Notes under the pieces: model-generated | Database searches by the model: none | Told to the model about the DNA's origin: nothing | What the model saw: the letters and a program-made list of their open reading frames with translations, nothing else | Position numbers and translations under genes: made by a program | Part shown: positions 46,800-56,465 of the stretch, one piece after another | How positions within the stretch are numbered: the first letter of the stretch is position 1 | Layout: each line of letters opens with the position of its first letter | DNA from: Pseudomonas viridiflava | Lineage (GTDB): Bacteria; Pseudomonadota; Gammaproteobacteria; Pseudomonadales; Pseudomonadaceae | Direction of reading: 5' to 3' | Assembly (NCBI RefSeq): GCF_900590755.1 | Contig: NZ_UUOC01000023.1 | Coordinates: 186,001-250,000 of the forward strand | Length of the DNA: 64,000 nucleotides

Positions 46800-47596
46800 G
46801 CCGAGAATCCGTGTTCAGGTGCCGGGAAGCTGACGTCTTTGACCGCTGCAACATAAGCCTGCAGGGCTGATTGAATATCGGGTTGGCCAGCCATGAAGTT
46901 CTTCACGAACTTGGGCACGCGGCCGGTGATCGCCAGTCCGAGCATGTCGTGCAGGACCAGCACCTGGCCATCAGTGGAGCTGCCTGCGCCGATGCCGATA
47001 ACCGGGATCTTCACCGCGTGGCTGATTTCTTCAGCCAGTTCGCTGGGCACGCACTCCAGCAGAATCATTGCCGCGCCCGCCTGTTCAAGGCTGATGGCAT
47101 CGGCGCGCATTTGCCGTGCCTGGGTTTCCAGACGGCCCTGAACCTTGTAGCCACCCAGCACGTTCACCGCTTGTGGCGTCAGGCCCATGTGGGCGCACAC
47201 CGGAATCCCGCGCTCGGCCAGCAAGCGAATGGAGTCTGCCAGCCATGCCGCGCCTTCGATTTTGAGCATGTGCGCACCGGCCTGCATCAAGGCTGCGCTG
47301 TTGGCGAAGGTTTGCTCCAGCGTGGCGTAGGCCATGAACGGCAGATCGGCCATGATCAGCGCGCCTTGGTTGCCACGTTTGACGCACGCCACGTGATAGG
47401 CCATCTCGGCCGTGGTCACGGGCAGTGTGCTGTCGTGACCTTGCAGGACCATGCCCAGCGAGTCGCCAACCAGCAGCACTTCAACGCCAGCCTGGCTGGC
47501 GGCGTGAGCAAAAGTTGCGTCGTAGCAGGTCAGCATGGTGATTTTTTCACCTTTCTGCTTGAGAGCCTGCAACGAGGTTACGGTGATATCTGGCAT
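46796..47596 (-). CDS. panB: Ketopantoate hydroxymethyltransferase PanB
   Basis: First enzyme of pantothenate synthesis, using methylenetetrahydrofolate to hydroxymethylate ketoisovalerate; 266 residues. It has the TIM-barrel motifs [20 protein letters not shown] (about 21-40), [18 protein letters not shown] (about 44-61, with metal-binding Asp) and the catalytic [11 protein letters not shown] (about 180-190). It leads panB-panC. Confidence 0.98.
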   Translation of the reverse strand: MPDITVTSLQALKQKGEKITMLTCYDATFAHAASQAGVEVLLVGDSLGMVLQGHDSTLPVTTAEMAYHVACVKRGNQGALIMADLPFMAYATLEQTFANSAALMQAGAHMLKIEGAAWLADSIRLLAERGIPVCAHMGLTPQAVNVLGGYKVQGRLETQARQMRADAISLEQAGAAMILLECVPSELAEEISHAVKIPVIGIGAGSSTDGQVLVLHDMLGLAITGRVPKFVKNFMAGQPDIQSALQAYVAAVKDVSFPAPEHGFSA

Positions 47597-47842
47597 GAAA
47601 AAGTCCTCTGTCAGGCGCTGTGAACACTACGGCGAGCAACGCGTGAGATTCATCCTGGAGAAGCAGGTACACCGTCGTTTGCGGTGTTTCAAAGCAGCCT
47701 GCCCGGCGCCCATTTGCCAGCTAACGGCTGGCGGGAGGCCTATCTTCGTGAGGAGGGGGCATGAAGTCAATTGCGCGTGTTACCCCCCTGTTACCGGGAG
47801 CGTTACAGGGGGAGCGCAGGCCGTATTCGGCGGGACGCGTCT

Positions 47843-48337
47843 TCAGGCGTCTGGAGCCAGACGTTCGAGACCTTCGAAGGGGCATTCGGCCAGCAACTGG
47901 CTCAGCAAACGGCCATCGGCGAGTTGCAGGTCGGGCGCCAGTTCGGCCAGCGGATAGAGCACGAAGGCGCGAGCCTGCATGTGGTAATGCGGGACTTTGA
48001 GGCGTGGTTCATCTATCAGACGCTCGCCGAACACCAGGATGTCCAGGTCAAGGGTGCGCGGGCCCCAGCGTTCATTGCGTTCCCGACCCTGATCCAGCTC
48101 GACGGCCTGCAAGGCATCGAGCAGTTCCAGCGGTTGCAGGGAGGTATCCAAAGCGGCTACAGCGTTGGTGTAACGCGGCTGGCCGGGGAGCAGGGAATCG
48201 CTGACATAGAAGGAGGAGACGCCGACCCATTGGGTCTGCGGCAATTGCGCCAAGCCACGGATGGCGTTGCGCAATTGCTCGGCGGGGTCAGCAAGATTGC
48301 TGCCCATGCCTATATACACGCGTTCCACAGGCTTCAC
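47843..48337 (-). CDS. folK: 6-hydroxymethyl-dihydropterin pyrophosphokinase FolK
   Basis: Pyrophosphorylates hydroxymethyl-dihydropterin just before FolP; 164 residues. Conserved YIGMGSNLADPAEQLRNAI (about residues 8-26) and RWGPRTLDLDILVFGERLID (about 89-108, with the two metal-binding Asp) are present, followed by VPHYHMQARAFVLYPLAELA. The start overlaps the pcnB stop by 4 bases, the conserved pcnB-folK pair. A 246-base gap to panB holds no recognisable gene. Confidence 0.97.
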   Translation of the reverse strand: MKPVERVYIGMGSNLADPAEQLRNAIRGLAQLPQTQWVGVSSFYVSDSLLPGQPRYTNAVAALDTSLQPLELLDALQAVELDQGRERNERWGPRTLDLDILVFGERLIDEPRLKVPHYHMQARAFVLYPLAELAPDLQLADGRLLSQLLAECPFEGLERLAPDA

Positions 48338-49734
48338 TCGCCAGATGCAGCAGGCGCTTCGCCACCGGCGCGCTTGCGCTTGGAACCGCTGCTGCGGCGA
48401 CGCTTGCGGGGTGCGCCGTCAGGCTTGCTGCCCAGGTCGGCGATCATGCCGCGACGTTCGCTGTCGTTGCACTCCTGGTAGTCAGTCCACCATTCGCCCA
48501 GGCCGTCGGTTTCTTCGCCAGCGCTTTCACGCAGCAGCAGGAAATCGTAACCGGCACGGAAGCGCGGGTTGTCCAGCAACAGGTCGGCGCGCTTGCCGGA
48601 GCGGCGCGGCAGACGTTCCTGCATGTCCCAGATCTCGCGGATCGGCATGGTGAAGCGCTTCGGAATGGCGATGCGCTGGCACTGCTCGACGATCAGCTCG
48701 TGGGCAGCTTCCTGCATGGCAGCAATCGGCGGCATGCCACGTTCCTGCAAACGTAGGGCCTTGGCTGGCAGGGCAGGCCAGAGCAGGGCGGCGAACAGGA
48801 ACGCAGGGGTGACCGGCTTGTTCTGCTTGATGCGCAGATCGGTGTTGGTCAACGCTTCGCTGATCAGCGTGTGCGTGTAGGTCGGGTTGTATTCCAGCGC
48901 TTTGGAGCTGGCCGGGAACAATGGCTCGAACAATTCCAGATCAACCAGCATCTCGAACGTTGAAGCGGCGTGGCCGGAGAGGAACAATTTGAGCACTTCT
49001 TCGAACAGCCGTGCCGACGGAATATCGCGCAGCATCGGTGCCAGCGGGCGAATCGGCGTGGCGCTGTGTTTCTCGATGCCGAAATCCAGCTTGGCGGCAA
49101 AACGCACGGCACGCAGCATGCGCACCGGGTCTTCCTTGTAGCGCTGCTCCGGATCACCGATCAGACGGATCAGCCGGTTGCGGATGTCGTGTACGCCATT
49201 GGCGTAATCAAGAATGCGCTCGCTCACCGGGTCGTAATAGAGAGCGTTGATCGTGAAGTCACGACGCTGGGCATCGTCTTCAAGAGTGCCGTAGACGTTG
49301 TCGCGCAGGATCCGGCCGCTTTCGTTACGGGACGACTGATTGCTGTCCTCGTCTTCATCATCCACCGGATGATTGGCGCGGAAGGTGGCGACTTCGATGA
49401 TTTCACGACCAAAGTGGATGTGAACCAGCTTGAAGCGACGGCCGATGATCCTTGCATTACGGAACTCGTTACGAACCTGCTCCGGCGTGGCGCTGGTGGC
49501 GACGTCGAAATCCTTGGGTTCGATATTGAGCATCAGGTCGCGGACACAGCCGCCAACTAGATAGGCCTGATAGCCAGCATTTTGCAGGCGCTCGACGATA
49601 TTCACCGCATAACGGCTGAACTGGCCACGCTGCAGCGAGTGTTGGCTGCTGTTGAGCACTTCAGGCGTGCTGCGGATATGTTGCTGCGGCTTGCGCAGTG
49701 GAGTACGGAATGACTGGAACAGCTTCTTCAGCAT
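48334..49734 (-). CDS. pcnB: Poly(A) polymerase I PcnB
   Basis: Adds 3' poly(A) tails that target RNAs for decay; 466 residues. The nucleotidyltransferase core carries AYLVGGCVRDLMLNIEPKDF (about residues 52-71) then DVATSATPEQ, with GG, RD and DFD motifs. The RNA-binding region includes EDPVRMLRAVRFAAKLDFGI, and the C-terminus is strongly basic (RKRRRSSGSKRKR). The ATG at 49734 gives MLKKLFQSFRTPLRKP; a longer in-frame start at 49806 is less likely. It lies downstream of crcZ on the same strand. Confidence 0.96.
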   Translation of the reverse strand: MLKKLFQSFRTPLRKPQQHIRSTPEVLNSSQHSLQRGQFSRYAVNIVERLQNAGYQAYLVGGCVRDLMLNIEPKDFDVATSATPEQVRNEFRNARIIGRRFKLVHIHFGREIIEVATFRANHPVDDEDEDSNQSSRNESGRILRDNVYGTLEDDAQRRDFTINALYYDPVSERILDYANGVHDIRNRLIRLIGDPEQRYKEDPVRMLRAVRFAAKLDFGIEKHSATPIRPLAPMLRDIPSARLFEEVLKLFLSGHAASTFEMLVDLELFEPLFPASSKALEYNPTYTHTLISEALTNTDLRIKQNKPVTPAFLFAALLWPALPAKALRLQERGMPPIAAMQEAAHELIVEQCQRIAIPKRFTMPIREIWDMQERLPRRSGKRADLLLDNPRFRAGYDFLLLRESAGEETDGLGEWWTDYQECNDSERRGMIADLGSKPDGAPRKRRRSSGSKRKRAGGEAPAASGE

Positions 49735-49869
49735 GGGATGCACTGTTTGAAGGAATATTCGGCCAAAAACGAAGAATGACCGCATGATGGGCGGGGATTC
49801 TAGCATTTAGTCGAGGGATGGTGTAGGAAGCTGCGCGATGGTCTTAAACCCGCTGCCAGACGCAGATGT

Positions 49870-49943
49870 CTGTAGGAGCTGCCGAAGGCTGCGAATTCGG
49901 TCTGTCATGAGAATGCTTTCGCAGCCTTCGGCAGCTCCTACAG
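49870..49943. repeat. Paired REP element, GGAGCTGCCGAAGGCTGCGA family
   Basis: CTGTAGGAGCTGCCGAAGGC with the inverted partner GCCTTCGGCAGCTCCTACAG. Confidence 0.88.
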
Positions 49944-49959
49944 GGGCTCGGTGGTTCTC

Positions 49960-50049
49960 CGTAGGAGCGCACGAGCACCGCGAGGCCGCGATGGCGGTGT
50001 GTCAGGCCGGACGCTATCGCTGCCTCGCGGTGCTCGTGAGCTCCTACAG
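49960..50049. repeat. Divergent REP-like pair, GAGCACCGCGAGG type
   Basis: Inverted units CGTAGGAGCGCACGAGCACC and GGTGCTCGTGAGCTCCTACA enclose about 45 bp. It shares the GTAGGAG/CTCCTAC ends of the other families but has a different core, and occurs once here. Confidence 0.8.
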
Positions 50050-50104
50050 GGTTTGCATTTCATTCTGGGGATTGGGTGTACCGGAAGGGAGAATCTTTCA
50101 GAAG

Positions 50105-50470
50105 CTACTGGGGGAGCCGAAGCTCCCCCAAAGTCTTTGCTCTTATTTTTATTGTGTCTGTGGGCTTTTTGTTTTTGTTGAGTGCCCATCCACGAGACTG
50201 TGTCTGTGGAACCTCCCAATCGGGAGTCAAGAGCAAACGGATTGCTTTGGTCGCTGCGTTGCAATGATCATTCGATCCAACCAGTTCAGGCGCTACCTAG
50301 GGGTAGTTTTTATTATTCTCGGCCTGGTCGTGGGGCAAGCCCCAAATACAACTCCTCTCCAAAAGAATCAGTTAGCTGCGCCTCCGCCGTGTTGTTCTTG
50401 TTATGCGTGAGTCGATTCGTATTGTTCTTATTATCGGGTTTTGCTTTTACTGGTTTTTGTTGTTCTTGTA
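50105..50470 (-). ncRNA. crcZ: CrcZ small RNA (Hfq/Crc-sequestering)
   Basis: Regulatory RNA that titrates Hfq/Crc and relieves catabolite repression. It sits between cbrB and pcnB, as in other pseudomonads. A sigma-54 promoter (TGGCAC at 50491-50496, TGCT at 50481-50484 on the minus strand) predicts a start near 50470. Six A-rich CA-type sites are visible on the minus strand: about 50455-50468 (AAGAACAACAA), 50421-50434, 50391-50404, 50307-50319, 50166-50180 and 50141-50155. A UUCG-capped GC hairpin at 50110-50129 marks the probable 3' end, though it lacks a T-run, so that end is approximate. The length of about 365 nt fits known CrcZ/CrcY RNAs. CbrA-CbrB encoded upstream should activate it. 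Confidence 0.88.
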
Positions 50471-50480
50471 CTAAGGATAT

Positions 50481-50496
50481 AGCAGGACCTGTGCCA
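50481..50496 (-). promoter_or_regulatory. Sigma-54 promoter of crcZ
   Basis: On the minus strand TGGCAC-AGGTC-CTGCT gives the -24 GG and -12 GC with correct spacing. Predicted start near 50470. Confidence 0.88.
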
Positions 50497-50554
50497 ACTT
50501 TTCGAAACCCCCTGAAACCGGGGGCTTGAGCGCAGGGCTGGCTTTTTGATGGCG

Positions 50555-50595
50555 AAAAAAAGCCGGGGATTCGTTACCGTAAACCCCGGCTTTTG
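50555..50595 (-). terminator. Terminator after cbrB
   Basis: AGCCGGGG (50561-50568) pairs with CCCCGGCT (50584-50591); on the minus strand it ends in TTTTTTTCGCC. It separates cbrB from the crcZ promoter. Confidence 0.9.
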
Positions 50596-50619
50596 TTACG
50601 TGTACTGGTTGAGGTAACA
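50594..50619. promoter_or_regulatory. CbrB-type upstream activating site for crcZ
   Basis: TGTTAC (50594-50599), 14 bases, GTAACA (50614-50619): a perfect dyad matching the palindrome reported for CbrB binding upstream of crcZ genes. It lies about 125-150 bases upstream of the predicted crcZ start, a normal distance for a sigma-54 enhancer. A further TGTTAC half-site is at 50668-50673. Confidence 0.78.
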
Positions 50620-50669
50620 GTTTTTCGGTAGTGCGCCGACGCGCGGGCCAGAGCCTCGCGCGCAGGTTG

Positions 50670-52106
50670 TTACGTTTCGCTGGCAACCCCTTTGCGACGC
50701 GGAATGCCCAGGCGCTGACGACGTTCCCACAGACACTTGCGGCTCACCCCAAGTTTGCGGGCCAGCTCGGTTTCGGTCATGTGGTCCTGATGCTCAAGGA
50801 CGAAGTGCTGGAAGTAATCTTCCAGGGATAGATCCTCGGTGGGCTCGTGACTGGTGGAGCTGGCAGACCCTTGCTGCGGGGCCAGGCCGATGAAGTCGTC
50901 GTCATCCAGATCATTGAGCTCGATGTCGATGCCCAGCAGTTCAGCGGAAATTTCCGGGCTTTCGCACAGAATCACCGCGCGCTCTACCGCGTTCTCCAGC
51001 TCACGAACGTTGCCGGGCCAGGTGTATTGGCGGATGGCTTGCTCGGCGTCCGGGGCAAACCTCAGGTCGTTACGGCCAGCCTTGATGCTTTGCCGAGTCA
51101 GAAACGAGCGGGCGATATCCAGCACATCGTTGCCACGCTCACGCAATGCCGGAAGCTTGAGGGCAATAACGTGCAGGCGGTAATAAAGGTCTTCACGGAA
51201 CTGGCCCACTTTAGCCAGGCTTTTCAGGTCCCGGTGAGTGGCCGCGATCAGGCGCACATCGACCTTCTGTGACTGCACCGAACCAACCCGACGAATTTCG
51301 CCTTCCTGAAGCACGCGCAGCAAACGCGCCTGGGCTTCAAGGGGCAATTCGCCGATCTCATCGAGAAACAGCGTGCCGCCGTCGGCTGCTTCAACCAGAC
51401 CGGCACGACCGGCGCTGGCACCGGTAAATGCACCTTTTTCGTGGCCGAACAGTTCGGACTCGATCAAGGTTTCCGGGATTGCCGCGCAGTTAACGGAAAT
51501 CATCGGCGCCTTGGCACGGCGCGACAGATTGTGCAGTGCCCGGGCCACCAGTTCTTTACCGGTACCCGACTCGCCCTGGATCAGGACATTGGAGTCGGTG
51601 GGCGCGACTTTGCGAATTTTGCTGTACAGATCCTGCATCGGCCCGCAGGAGCCAATGATGCCGATTTCGCCATTGCTGTTATCGACCGGGGATTTGTCAG
51701 AAGCGCCCGTTTTGGCTGCGTTGGCCGTACGGTCGGCCTGGATGCTTTGCACCGTCTGGCGATCGCGCAGGATGCGGGCGACGGCCTGGAGCATTTCATC
51801 GTGGTCGAACGGTTTGGCGATGTAGTCCACGGCACCCATTTTCATGGAATCGACGGCGGAGCGCAGGCTCGCGTAGCTGGTCATGATCAGCACCGGTTTG
51901 CCCTCGCCGAGCTTTATCAGTTCAGTGCCGGGTGCCCCGGGCAAGCGCAAATCGCTGACGATCAGATCAAACGACGGGATGCTGAAACGTTCCTGGGCTT
52001 CCTGCACCGAACCCGCTTCGCTGACCTGGTACTGATTACGTTCCAGCAGGCGACGCAGGGCGGAGCGGATGATGGTTTCGTCTTCGACGATCAGAATATG
52101 CGGCAT
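50670..52106 (-). CDS. cbrB: Sigma-54-dependent response regulator CbrB
   Basis: NtrC-family activator of carbon/nitrogen balance genes, 478 residues. The receiver domain (1-120) has acidic DE at 9-10 and phosphoacceptor Asp52 in [10 protein letters not shown]. The AAA+ sigma-54 interaction domain (about 155-390) has ESGTGKE (Walker A), the GAFTGA loop and [22 protein letters not shown]-terminal Fis-type helix-turn-helix follows ([20 protein letters not shown]). GAFTGA confirms sigma-54 activation. It lies 22 bases after cbrA; crcZ is its expected main target. Confidence 0.97.
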   Translation of the reverse strand: MPHILIVEDETIIRSALRRLLERNQYQVSEAGSVQEAQERFSIPSFDLIVSDLRLPGAPGTELIKLGEGKPVLIMTSYASLRSAVDSMKMGAVDYIAKPFDHDEMLQAVARILRDRQTVQSIQADRTANAAKTGASDKSPVDNSNGEIGIIGSCGPMQDLYSKIRKVAPTDSNVLIQGESGTGKELVARALHNLSRRAKAPMISVNCAAIPETLIESELFGHEKGAFTGASAGRAGLVEAADGGTLFLDEIGELPLEAQARLLRVLQEGEIRRVGSVQSQKVDVRLIAATHRDLKSLAKVGQFREDLYYRLHVIALKLPALRERGNDVLDIARSFLTRQSIKAGRNDLRFAPDAEQAIRQYTWPGNVRELENAVERAVILCESPEISAELLGIDIELNDLDDDDFIGLAPQQGSASSTSHEPTEDLSLEDYFQHFVLEHQDHMTETELARKLGVSRKCLWERRQRLGIPRRKGVASET

Positions 52107-52128
52107 TGATTCAGTTCTCTCGACGGGC

Positions 52129-55083
52129 TCAGTTCACGGCGGACGTCGCTTCGACATGACGCGGCAATGTCACCCGGATACGGGTACCGCGTTGGTGCTC
52201 GGTGTCTGCCGGGCTGTCGATGGTGATCTGTCCATAATGCTCTTCAACGATGGAATAGACCAGCGCGAGGCCTAGTCCGGTGCCTTCACCAGGATCCTTG
52301 GTGGTGAAAAACGGTTCGAACAATCGGTCCATGATTGCTTTCGGAATGCCACTGCCTTCGTCTTCGACGATCAGGTCGACAGTGTGTTCGGAAACTTCGC
52401 TCTTGACCCGCACGGCGCTGCCTGCAGGCGATGCGTCACGTGCGTTGGAGAGCAGATTGATCAGCACCTGGGCAAGCCGCTGCGGGTCACCATCGACCCA
52501 GTGCTCGGGATCGCACAGGTTATAGAACTGCACTTCGTAGTTGCGGCGGTTGAGCGCGAGCAGACCAATGGCATCCTGCGCGACTTCGGCCAGACACACC
52601 GCTTCATCGTTATGTTGATGGCTGCCCGCGTGAGCGAAGCTCATCAGCGATTGCACAATGCGCGAGACACGCTTGGTCTGTTCGAGAATCTGGCTGCTGA
52701 TTTCGGTCAGCTCGCCATCGTCTTCGCGCTCCTCGCGCAGGTTCTGGGCCAGACAGGCGATGCCGGTAATCGGGTTGCCGATCTCATGAGCCACGCCCGC
52801 CGCGAGTCGACCAATACTGGCCAGACGCTCGGAGTGCACCAGTTTGTCTTCGAGCATTTGCGTGTCGGTCAGGTCTTCAACCAGCAGCACCAGCCCGCTG
52901 TTACCGGGGGCGAGTGGTTCGTCGATGGCGGCCTTGTGCAGGTTCAGCCAGCGTGTCTGTCCATCCAGCGCCAAGCGCTGTTTGTGCAAGTGTTCGTCGG
53001 GCAGGTTGATGAAGCCGCTGAGCAGTTCGCGCCAGGGTTCGCCGATGGTTTCCAGGCGAGAGCCCACTACTCGTTGCGCGCCGATGCCGGTGAGTTCTTC
53101 CATGGCCTTGTTCCACATCAGGATTTCCTGATCCTTGGCCAGCGAGCACACGCCCATGGGCAATTCCTGCAGGGTTTGCCGGTGGTAGCGGCGCAGGGCA
53201 TCGAGTTCCGCGGCGAGGCCGGTGAGGCGCGAGTGGTAGTCTTCAAGTCGGCTTTCGATGAAGTGAATATCTTCAGTGACGTAGTTTTCGCCGCCGGACT
53301 TGTAGGGCAGGAAGGTCTCCACCATGTCCTGCGCCACACTGGGGCCCATCAAGCCCGACAGATTGGCTTCGATTCTGTCCCGCAAACGGCGCAGGGCGTA
53401 AGGCCGACGTTCGTCGAATGGCAGATACAGATCGCGCAGCGCCTGTTCCACTTCCTTCTGTGCAGCCTTGGCCCCCAGCGGTTTGGCCAGCTGCGTGGCA
53501 AATTCCTGAGGGGAGGCCGCATGCAGCTCGCGGCGTTGCGGGCGGCGTACGTTATCCACGGCACAGGCTTCGGCGGCGCTGGCTTCTTCCGGGCTGGGAT
53601 TACTGAACAGCGAAATCAGGGTGAAGATCAGCACGTTCACGGCCAACGAGGCGATGGCCGCCATGTGCCAGCTGGTGTCGTCCAGCACGTAGATCATGTT
53701 CAGCAGCGGAATATAGAAGCCCTGGAAGTCGCCTATGAGTGGCAACAACATGCTGACGATCCAGACGCTGATCCCGGCCAGCAATCCGGCAATAAAGCCG
53801 CGGCGATTGGCGGCGGGCCAATACAGTACCGACAGCACCCCCGGCAGGAACTGCAAGGTCGCAACAAATGCCACGATGCCCAGATTGGCCAGATCCTGCT
53901 GGGCGCCGAGCAACAGATAAAAGCCGTAACCGGCCATGATGATCGCCACGATCAGGCCGCGACGTGTCCACTTCAGCCAGCGATAGATATTGCCTTCAGC
54001 GGGTGGCTGATAAAGCGGCAGTACCAGGTGATTGAGCGCCATGCCGGACAGCGCCAGGGTGGTGACGATGATCAGGCCGCTGGCCGCTGAAAGCCCGCCG
54101 ACATAAGCCAGCAGCGCCAGGGCCTTGCTGTTGACCGCAATGCCAATCCCCAGAGTGAAATATTCGGGGCTGGTGGTTGCGCCGAGTTTCAGGCCGGCCC
54201 AGAGAATCAGCGGTACTGCCAGACTCATCAACAGCAGAAACAGCGGCAGACCCCAACTGGCGCTGACCAACGCCCGAGGGTTGAGGTTTTCGGTGAAGGT
54301 CATGTGGTACATGTGCGGCATGACGATGGCCGAGGCGAAGAACACCAGCAGCAAAGTGCGCCATGGGCCTTCTTGCAGAGGGGTGTGCAGGGCGGCGAGG
54401 GCGGTCTGGTTTTGCAGCAGCCATTGTTCGAGCTGTTGCGGGCCGTCGAATACGCCGTACAACGCGTACAGGCCGATACCACCGATGGACACCAGTTTGA
54501 TTACCGATTCGAACGCGATGGCAAACACCAGACCTTCGTGTTTCTCGCGGGTGGCGATATGTCGGGAGCCGAAGAAAATCGTGAACAGGGTAATCAACGC
54601 GCAGAAGGCGATAGCGACCCGCGCCTGCACCGGTTCGCGAGTCAGAATGCCGATGGAATCTGCCACGGCCTGAATTTGCAGAGCCAGCAACGGCAGAACG
54701 CCAATCAGCATGAAAATCGTGGTCAGCGCTCCGGCCCAGGTGCTGCGAAAGCGGAAGGCGAACAGGTCCGCCAGCGACGACAGCTGATAGGTGCGGGTGA
54801 TTCTCAGGATCGGATAAAGCAGCACCGGGGCCAGCAGAAATGCGCCGGAAACCCCCAGGTAACTGGACAGGAAGCCATAGCCGTACTGATAGGCCAGGCC
54901 AACCGTGCCGTAGAAAGCCCAGGCGCTGGCGTAAACCCCTAGTGACAGGGTGTAAGTCAGCGGATGGCGAATGATCCAGCGCGGGATTACGCCACGCTCG
55001 CTGATCCAGGCCACGCCAAAAAGCATCAACAGATACGCGGCGCTGACCAGAATCATCTGGGTCAGGCTAAAGCTCATCGGCAT
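52129..55083 (-). CDS. cbrA: Sensor histidine kinase CbrA with transporter-like domain
   Basis: Large hybrid sensor, 984 residues. The N-terminal about 500 residues are a multi-helix SLC5/sodium-solute symporter domain. A STAC-like linker (about 530-620) and PAS domain (about 630-740; [20 protein letters not shown]) follow. The kinase core has the phospho-accepting His near residue 766 in [13 protein letters not shown]-box [13 protein letters not shown]1 EDEGSGIP and G2 [10 protein letters not shown]. It controls CbrB phosphorylation and thereby crcZ. The ATG at 55083 overlaps the end of the small upstream gene by 17 bases; an ATG at 55077 is also possible. Confidence 0.96.
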   Translation of the reverse strand: MPMSFSLTQMILVSAAYLLMLFGVAWISERGVIPRWIIRHPLTYTLSLGVYASAWAFYGTVGLAYQYGYGFLSSYLGVSGAFLLAPVLLYPILRITRTYQLSSLADLFAFRFRSTWAGALTTIFMLIGVLPLLALQIQAVADSIGILTREPVQARVAIAFCALITLFTIFFGSRHIATREKHEGLVFAIAFESVIKLVSIGGIGLYALYGVFDGPQQLEQWLLQNQTALAALHTPLQEGPWRTLLLVFFASAIVMPHMYHMTFTENLNPRALVSASWGLPLFLLLMSLAVPLILWAGLKLGATTSPEYFTLGIGIAVNSKALALLAYVGGLSAASGLIIVTTLALSGMALNHLVLPLYQPPAEGNIYRWLKWTRRGLIVAIIMAGYGFYLLLGAQQDLANLGIVAFVATLQFLPGVLSVLYWPAANRRGFIAGLLAGISVWIVSMLLPLIGDFQGFYIPLLNMIYVLDDTSWHMAAIASLAVNVLIFTLISLFSNPSPEEASAAEACAVDNVRRPQRRELHAASPQEFATQLAKPLGAKAAQKEVEQALRDLYLPFDERRPYALRRLRDRIEANLSGLMGPSVAQDMVETFLPYKSGGENYVTEDIHFIESRLEDYHSRLTGLAAELDALRRYHRQTLQELPMGVCSLAKDQEILMWNKAMEELTGIGAQRVVGSRLETIGEPWRELLSGFINLPDEHLHKQRLALDGQTRWLNLHKAAIDEPLAPGNSGLVLLVEDLTDTQMLEDKLVHSERLASIGRLAAGVAHEIGNPITGIACLAQNLREEREDDGELTEISSQILEQTKRVSRIVQSLMSFAHAGSHQHNDEAVCLAEVAQDAIGLLALNRRNYEVQFYNLCDPEHWVDGDPQRLAQVLINLLSNARDASPAGSAVRVKSEVSEHTVDLIVEDEGSGIPKAIMDRLFEPFFTTKDPGEGTGLGLALVYSIVEEHYGQITIDSPADTEHQRGTRIRVTLPRHVEATSAVN

Positions 55084-55243
55084 CTCGTTGACTCTGAAGG
55101 ATGAAGGTCACCACGATCAGGATCAGCCACAGCAAATAGGGCCGATACCAGGCGCCGGTGGCGTCGATCCACCAATCCATGATGGCCGGCGAAAACAGAT
55201 AAATGCCCACCACCAGCAACAGGACCAAGCGGTAAATATACAT
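55067..55243 (-). CDS. cbrX: CbrX-like small membrane protein
   Basis: A 58-residue protein with two predicted transmembrane helices (about residues 4-21, LVLLLVVGIYLFSPAI, and 35-52, YLLWLILIVVTFIL) joined by a short WWIDATGAWYRP loop. AGGAGG lies 6 bases before the ATG at 55243. Its stop lies inside the start of cbrA, implying translational coupling. A gene named cbrX in this position has been reported in P. putida; the symbol is given on position and size. Whether it modulates CbrA is inference. Confidence 0.72.
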   Translation of the reverse strand: MYIYRLVLLLVVGIYLFSPAIMDWWIDATGAWYRPYLLWLILIVVTFILQSQRDADEL

Positions 55244-55366
55244 TTGGCCTCCTTCACGATTCATTCGCGTTGCGGCAGATGTGGAGCGGCATGGTAACGG
55301 ATGGCGAGCAACCTGCAAGCGTCGTTTCGCCGGTCACCTATACAAGTTTGTGTCGAGGCGTCTAAC

Positions 55367-56254
55367 TCAGTCTATACGAGCTTCTTCAAGGTTCCGAACG
55401 CGTGGAATGGCGGAAACGTTCCAGCTCTTGATTGCCCATTTCAGGACTTCCTCAGGAGTGCCGTAGGCGAGCGCAGTTTCCGGTGTTTGACCTAGGGCGC
55501 GCAGGGCACGTAACAGAAGCGGCGTTGCCTGATCGGCCTCCAGTGGCGGCGACCGGTAGGATTTACCCAGCTTGTTGCCATCGGGTTGGGTGATGAGCGG
55601 GATATGCAGATAGCGGGGCTGAGGCGCGCCAAGCAGCTCTTGCAGATACAGCTGGCGCGGAGTGGAGTCGAGCAAGTCGGCACCGCGCACAATATCGGTC
55701 ACACCCTGCAGGGCGTCATCGATGACCACGGCCAGTTGGTAGGCGAAAAAACCGTCCCGTCGGCGGATCACAAAGTCTCCGACCTCGTTGCCCAGGTGCT
55801 GCTGAAACAAACCTTGCACCCGATCTTCGAAGCGATATTGCAGCTCTGGCACGCGGATGCGGATCGCAGCGTTCTCGGGGGAGTGTCCGGCATTGCGACA
55901 CAAACCGGGGTAGATGCCGTGAAAGGGCTCCAGTTGCTTGCGCGAACAGGTGCAGGCGTAAGCAAGACCGTGGCTGAACCAGCGATTGATGATGTCTTGA
56001 TAGGCATCGTGGCGTTCGCTTTGAGTCACCAGTTGGCCGTCCCACTCGAAGCCGTAGCGTTCCAGGGTGTTGAGAATGGCAGCCTGTGCGCCGGCGACTT
56101 CACGCGGCGGGTCCAGGTCTTCCATGCGCATCAGCCACTGGCCACCGACCGCGCGGGCATCCAGATACGAAGCCAGTGCTGCGACCAGTGAGCCGAAGTG
56201 CAGATAACCGCTGGGCGTCGGCGCAAAGCGCCCGATATAAGAAGGGGATTTCAT
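55367..56254 (-). CDS. gluQ: Glutamyl-queuosine tRNA(Asp) synthetase GluQ
   Basis: Truncated GluRS paralogue that glutamylates queuosine 34 of tRNA(Asp); 295 residues. Class I motifs are FAPTPSGYLHFGSL (HIGH-like, about residues 10-23) and a KMSKS-like NKLGKS (about 236-241). Zinc ligands lie in YACTCSRKQL and CRNAGHS (about 98-125). No anticodon-binding domain is present, as expected. It follows dksA, the dksA-gluQ pairing of E. coli, but here a REP pair and terminator intervene. Confidence 0.96.
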   Translation of the reverse strand: MKSPSYIGRFAPTPSGYLHFGSLVAALASYLDARAVGGQWLMRMEDLDPPREVAGAQAAILNTLERYGFEWDGQLVTQSERHDAYQDIINRWFSHGLAYACTCSRKQLEPFHGIYPGLCRNAGHSPENAAIRIRVPELQYRFEDRVQGLFQQHLGNEVGDFVIRRRDGFFAYQLAVVIDDALQGVTDIVRGADLLDSTPRQLYLQELLGAPQPRYLHIPLITQPDGNKLGKSYRSPPLEADQATPLLLRALRALGQTPETALAYGTPEEVLKWAIKSWNVSAIPRVRNLEEARID

Positions 56255-56302
56255 GGGCGCGATGTTACTGGAGATTGGGGTTGGCTTCGACTGGCTGATT
56301 CC

Positions 56303-56394
56303 CTGTTGGAGCGAGGCTTGCCCGCGAAGAACGATTACGCGGAGTTTCAGATGCCCCGAGGCGTCTGGTTCGCGGGCAAGCCTCGCTCCAACAG
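56303..56394. repeat. Paired REP element, GAGGCTTGCCCGCGA family
   Basis: CTGTTGGAGCGAGGCTTGCC and inverted GGCAAGCCTCGCTCCAACAG between dksA and gluQ. Confidence 0.87.
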
Positions 56395-56416
56395 GTGCCC
56401 ACTCCTACCGCCAAAA

Positions 56417-56445
56417 ACAACAAAGGACGCCGAAGCGTCCTTTGT
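56417..56445 (-). terminator. Terminator after dksA
   Basis: ACAAAGGACGC-CGAA-GCGTCCTTTGT stem; on the minus strand it is followed by a T-rich TGTTTTTGG tract. Confidence 0.88.
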
Positions 56446-56465
56446 TTGCAAGGTTGCGGGTCGTG

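Larger units (their letters stand above)
49735..50104. other. pcnB-crcZ spacer with two repeat pairs
   Basis: Contains a standard REP pair (49870-49943) and a divergent long palindromic element (49960-50049). The rest (50050-50104) shows no coding frame; it may contain pcnB promoter elements or the true 3' end of crcZ. Confidence 0.55.

Noticed and set aside
49870..50049. CRISPR-like alternation of repeats
   Set aside because: Repeats are inverted pairs from different families without regular spacing or cas genes; they are REP elements.
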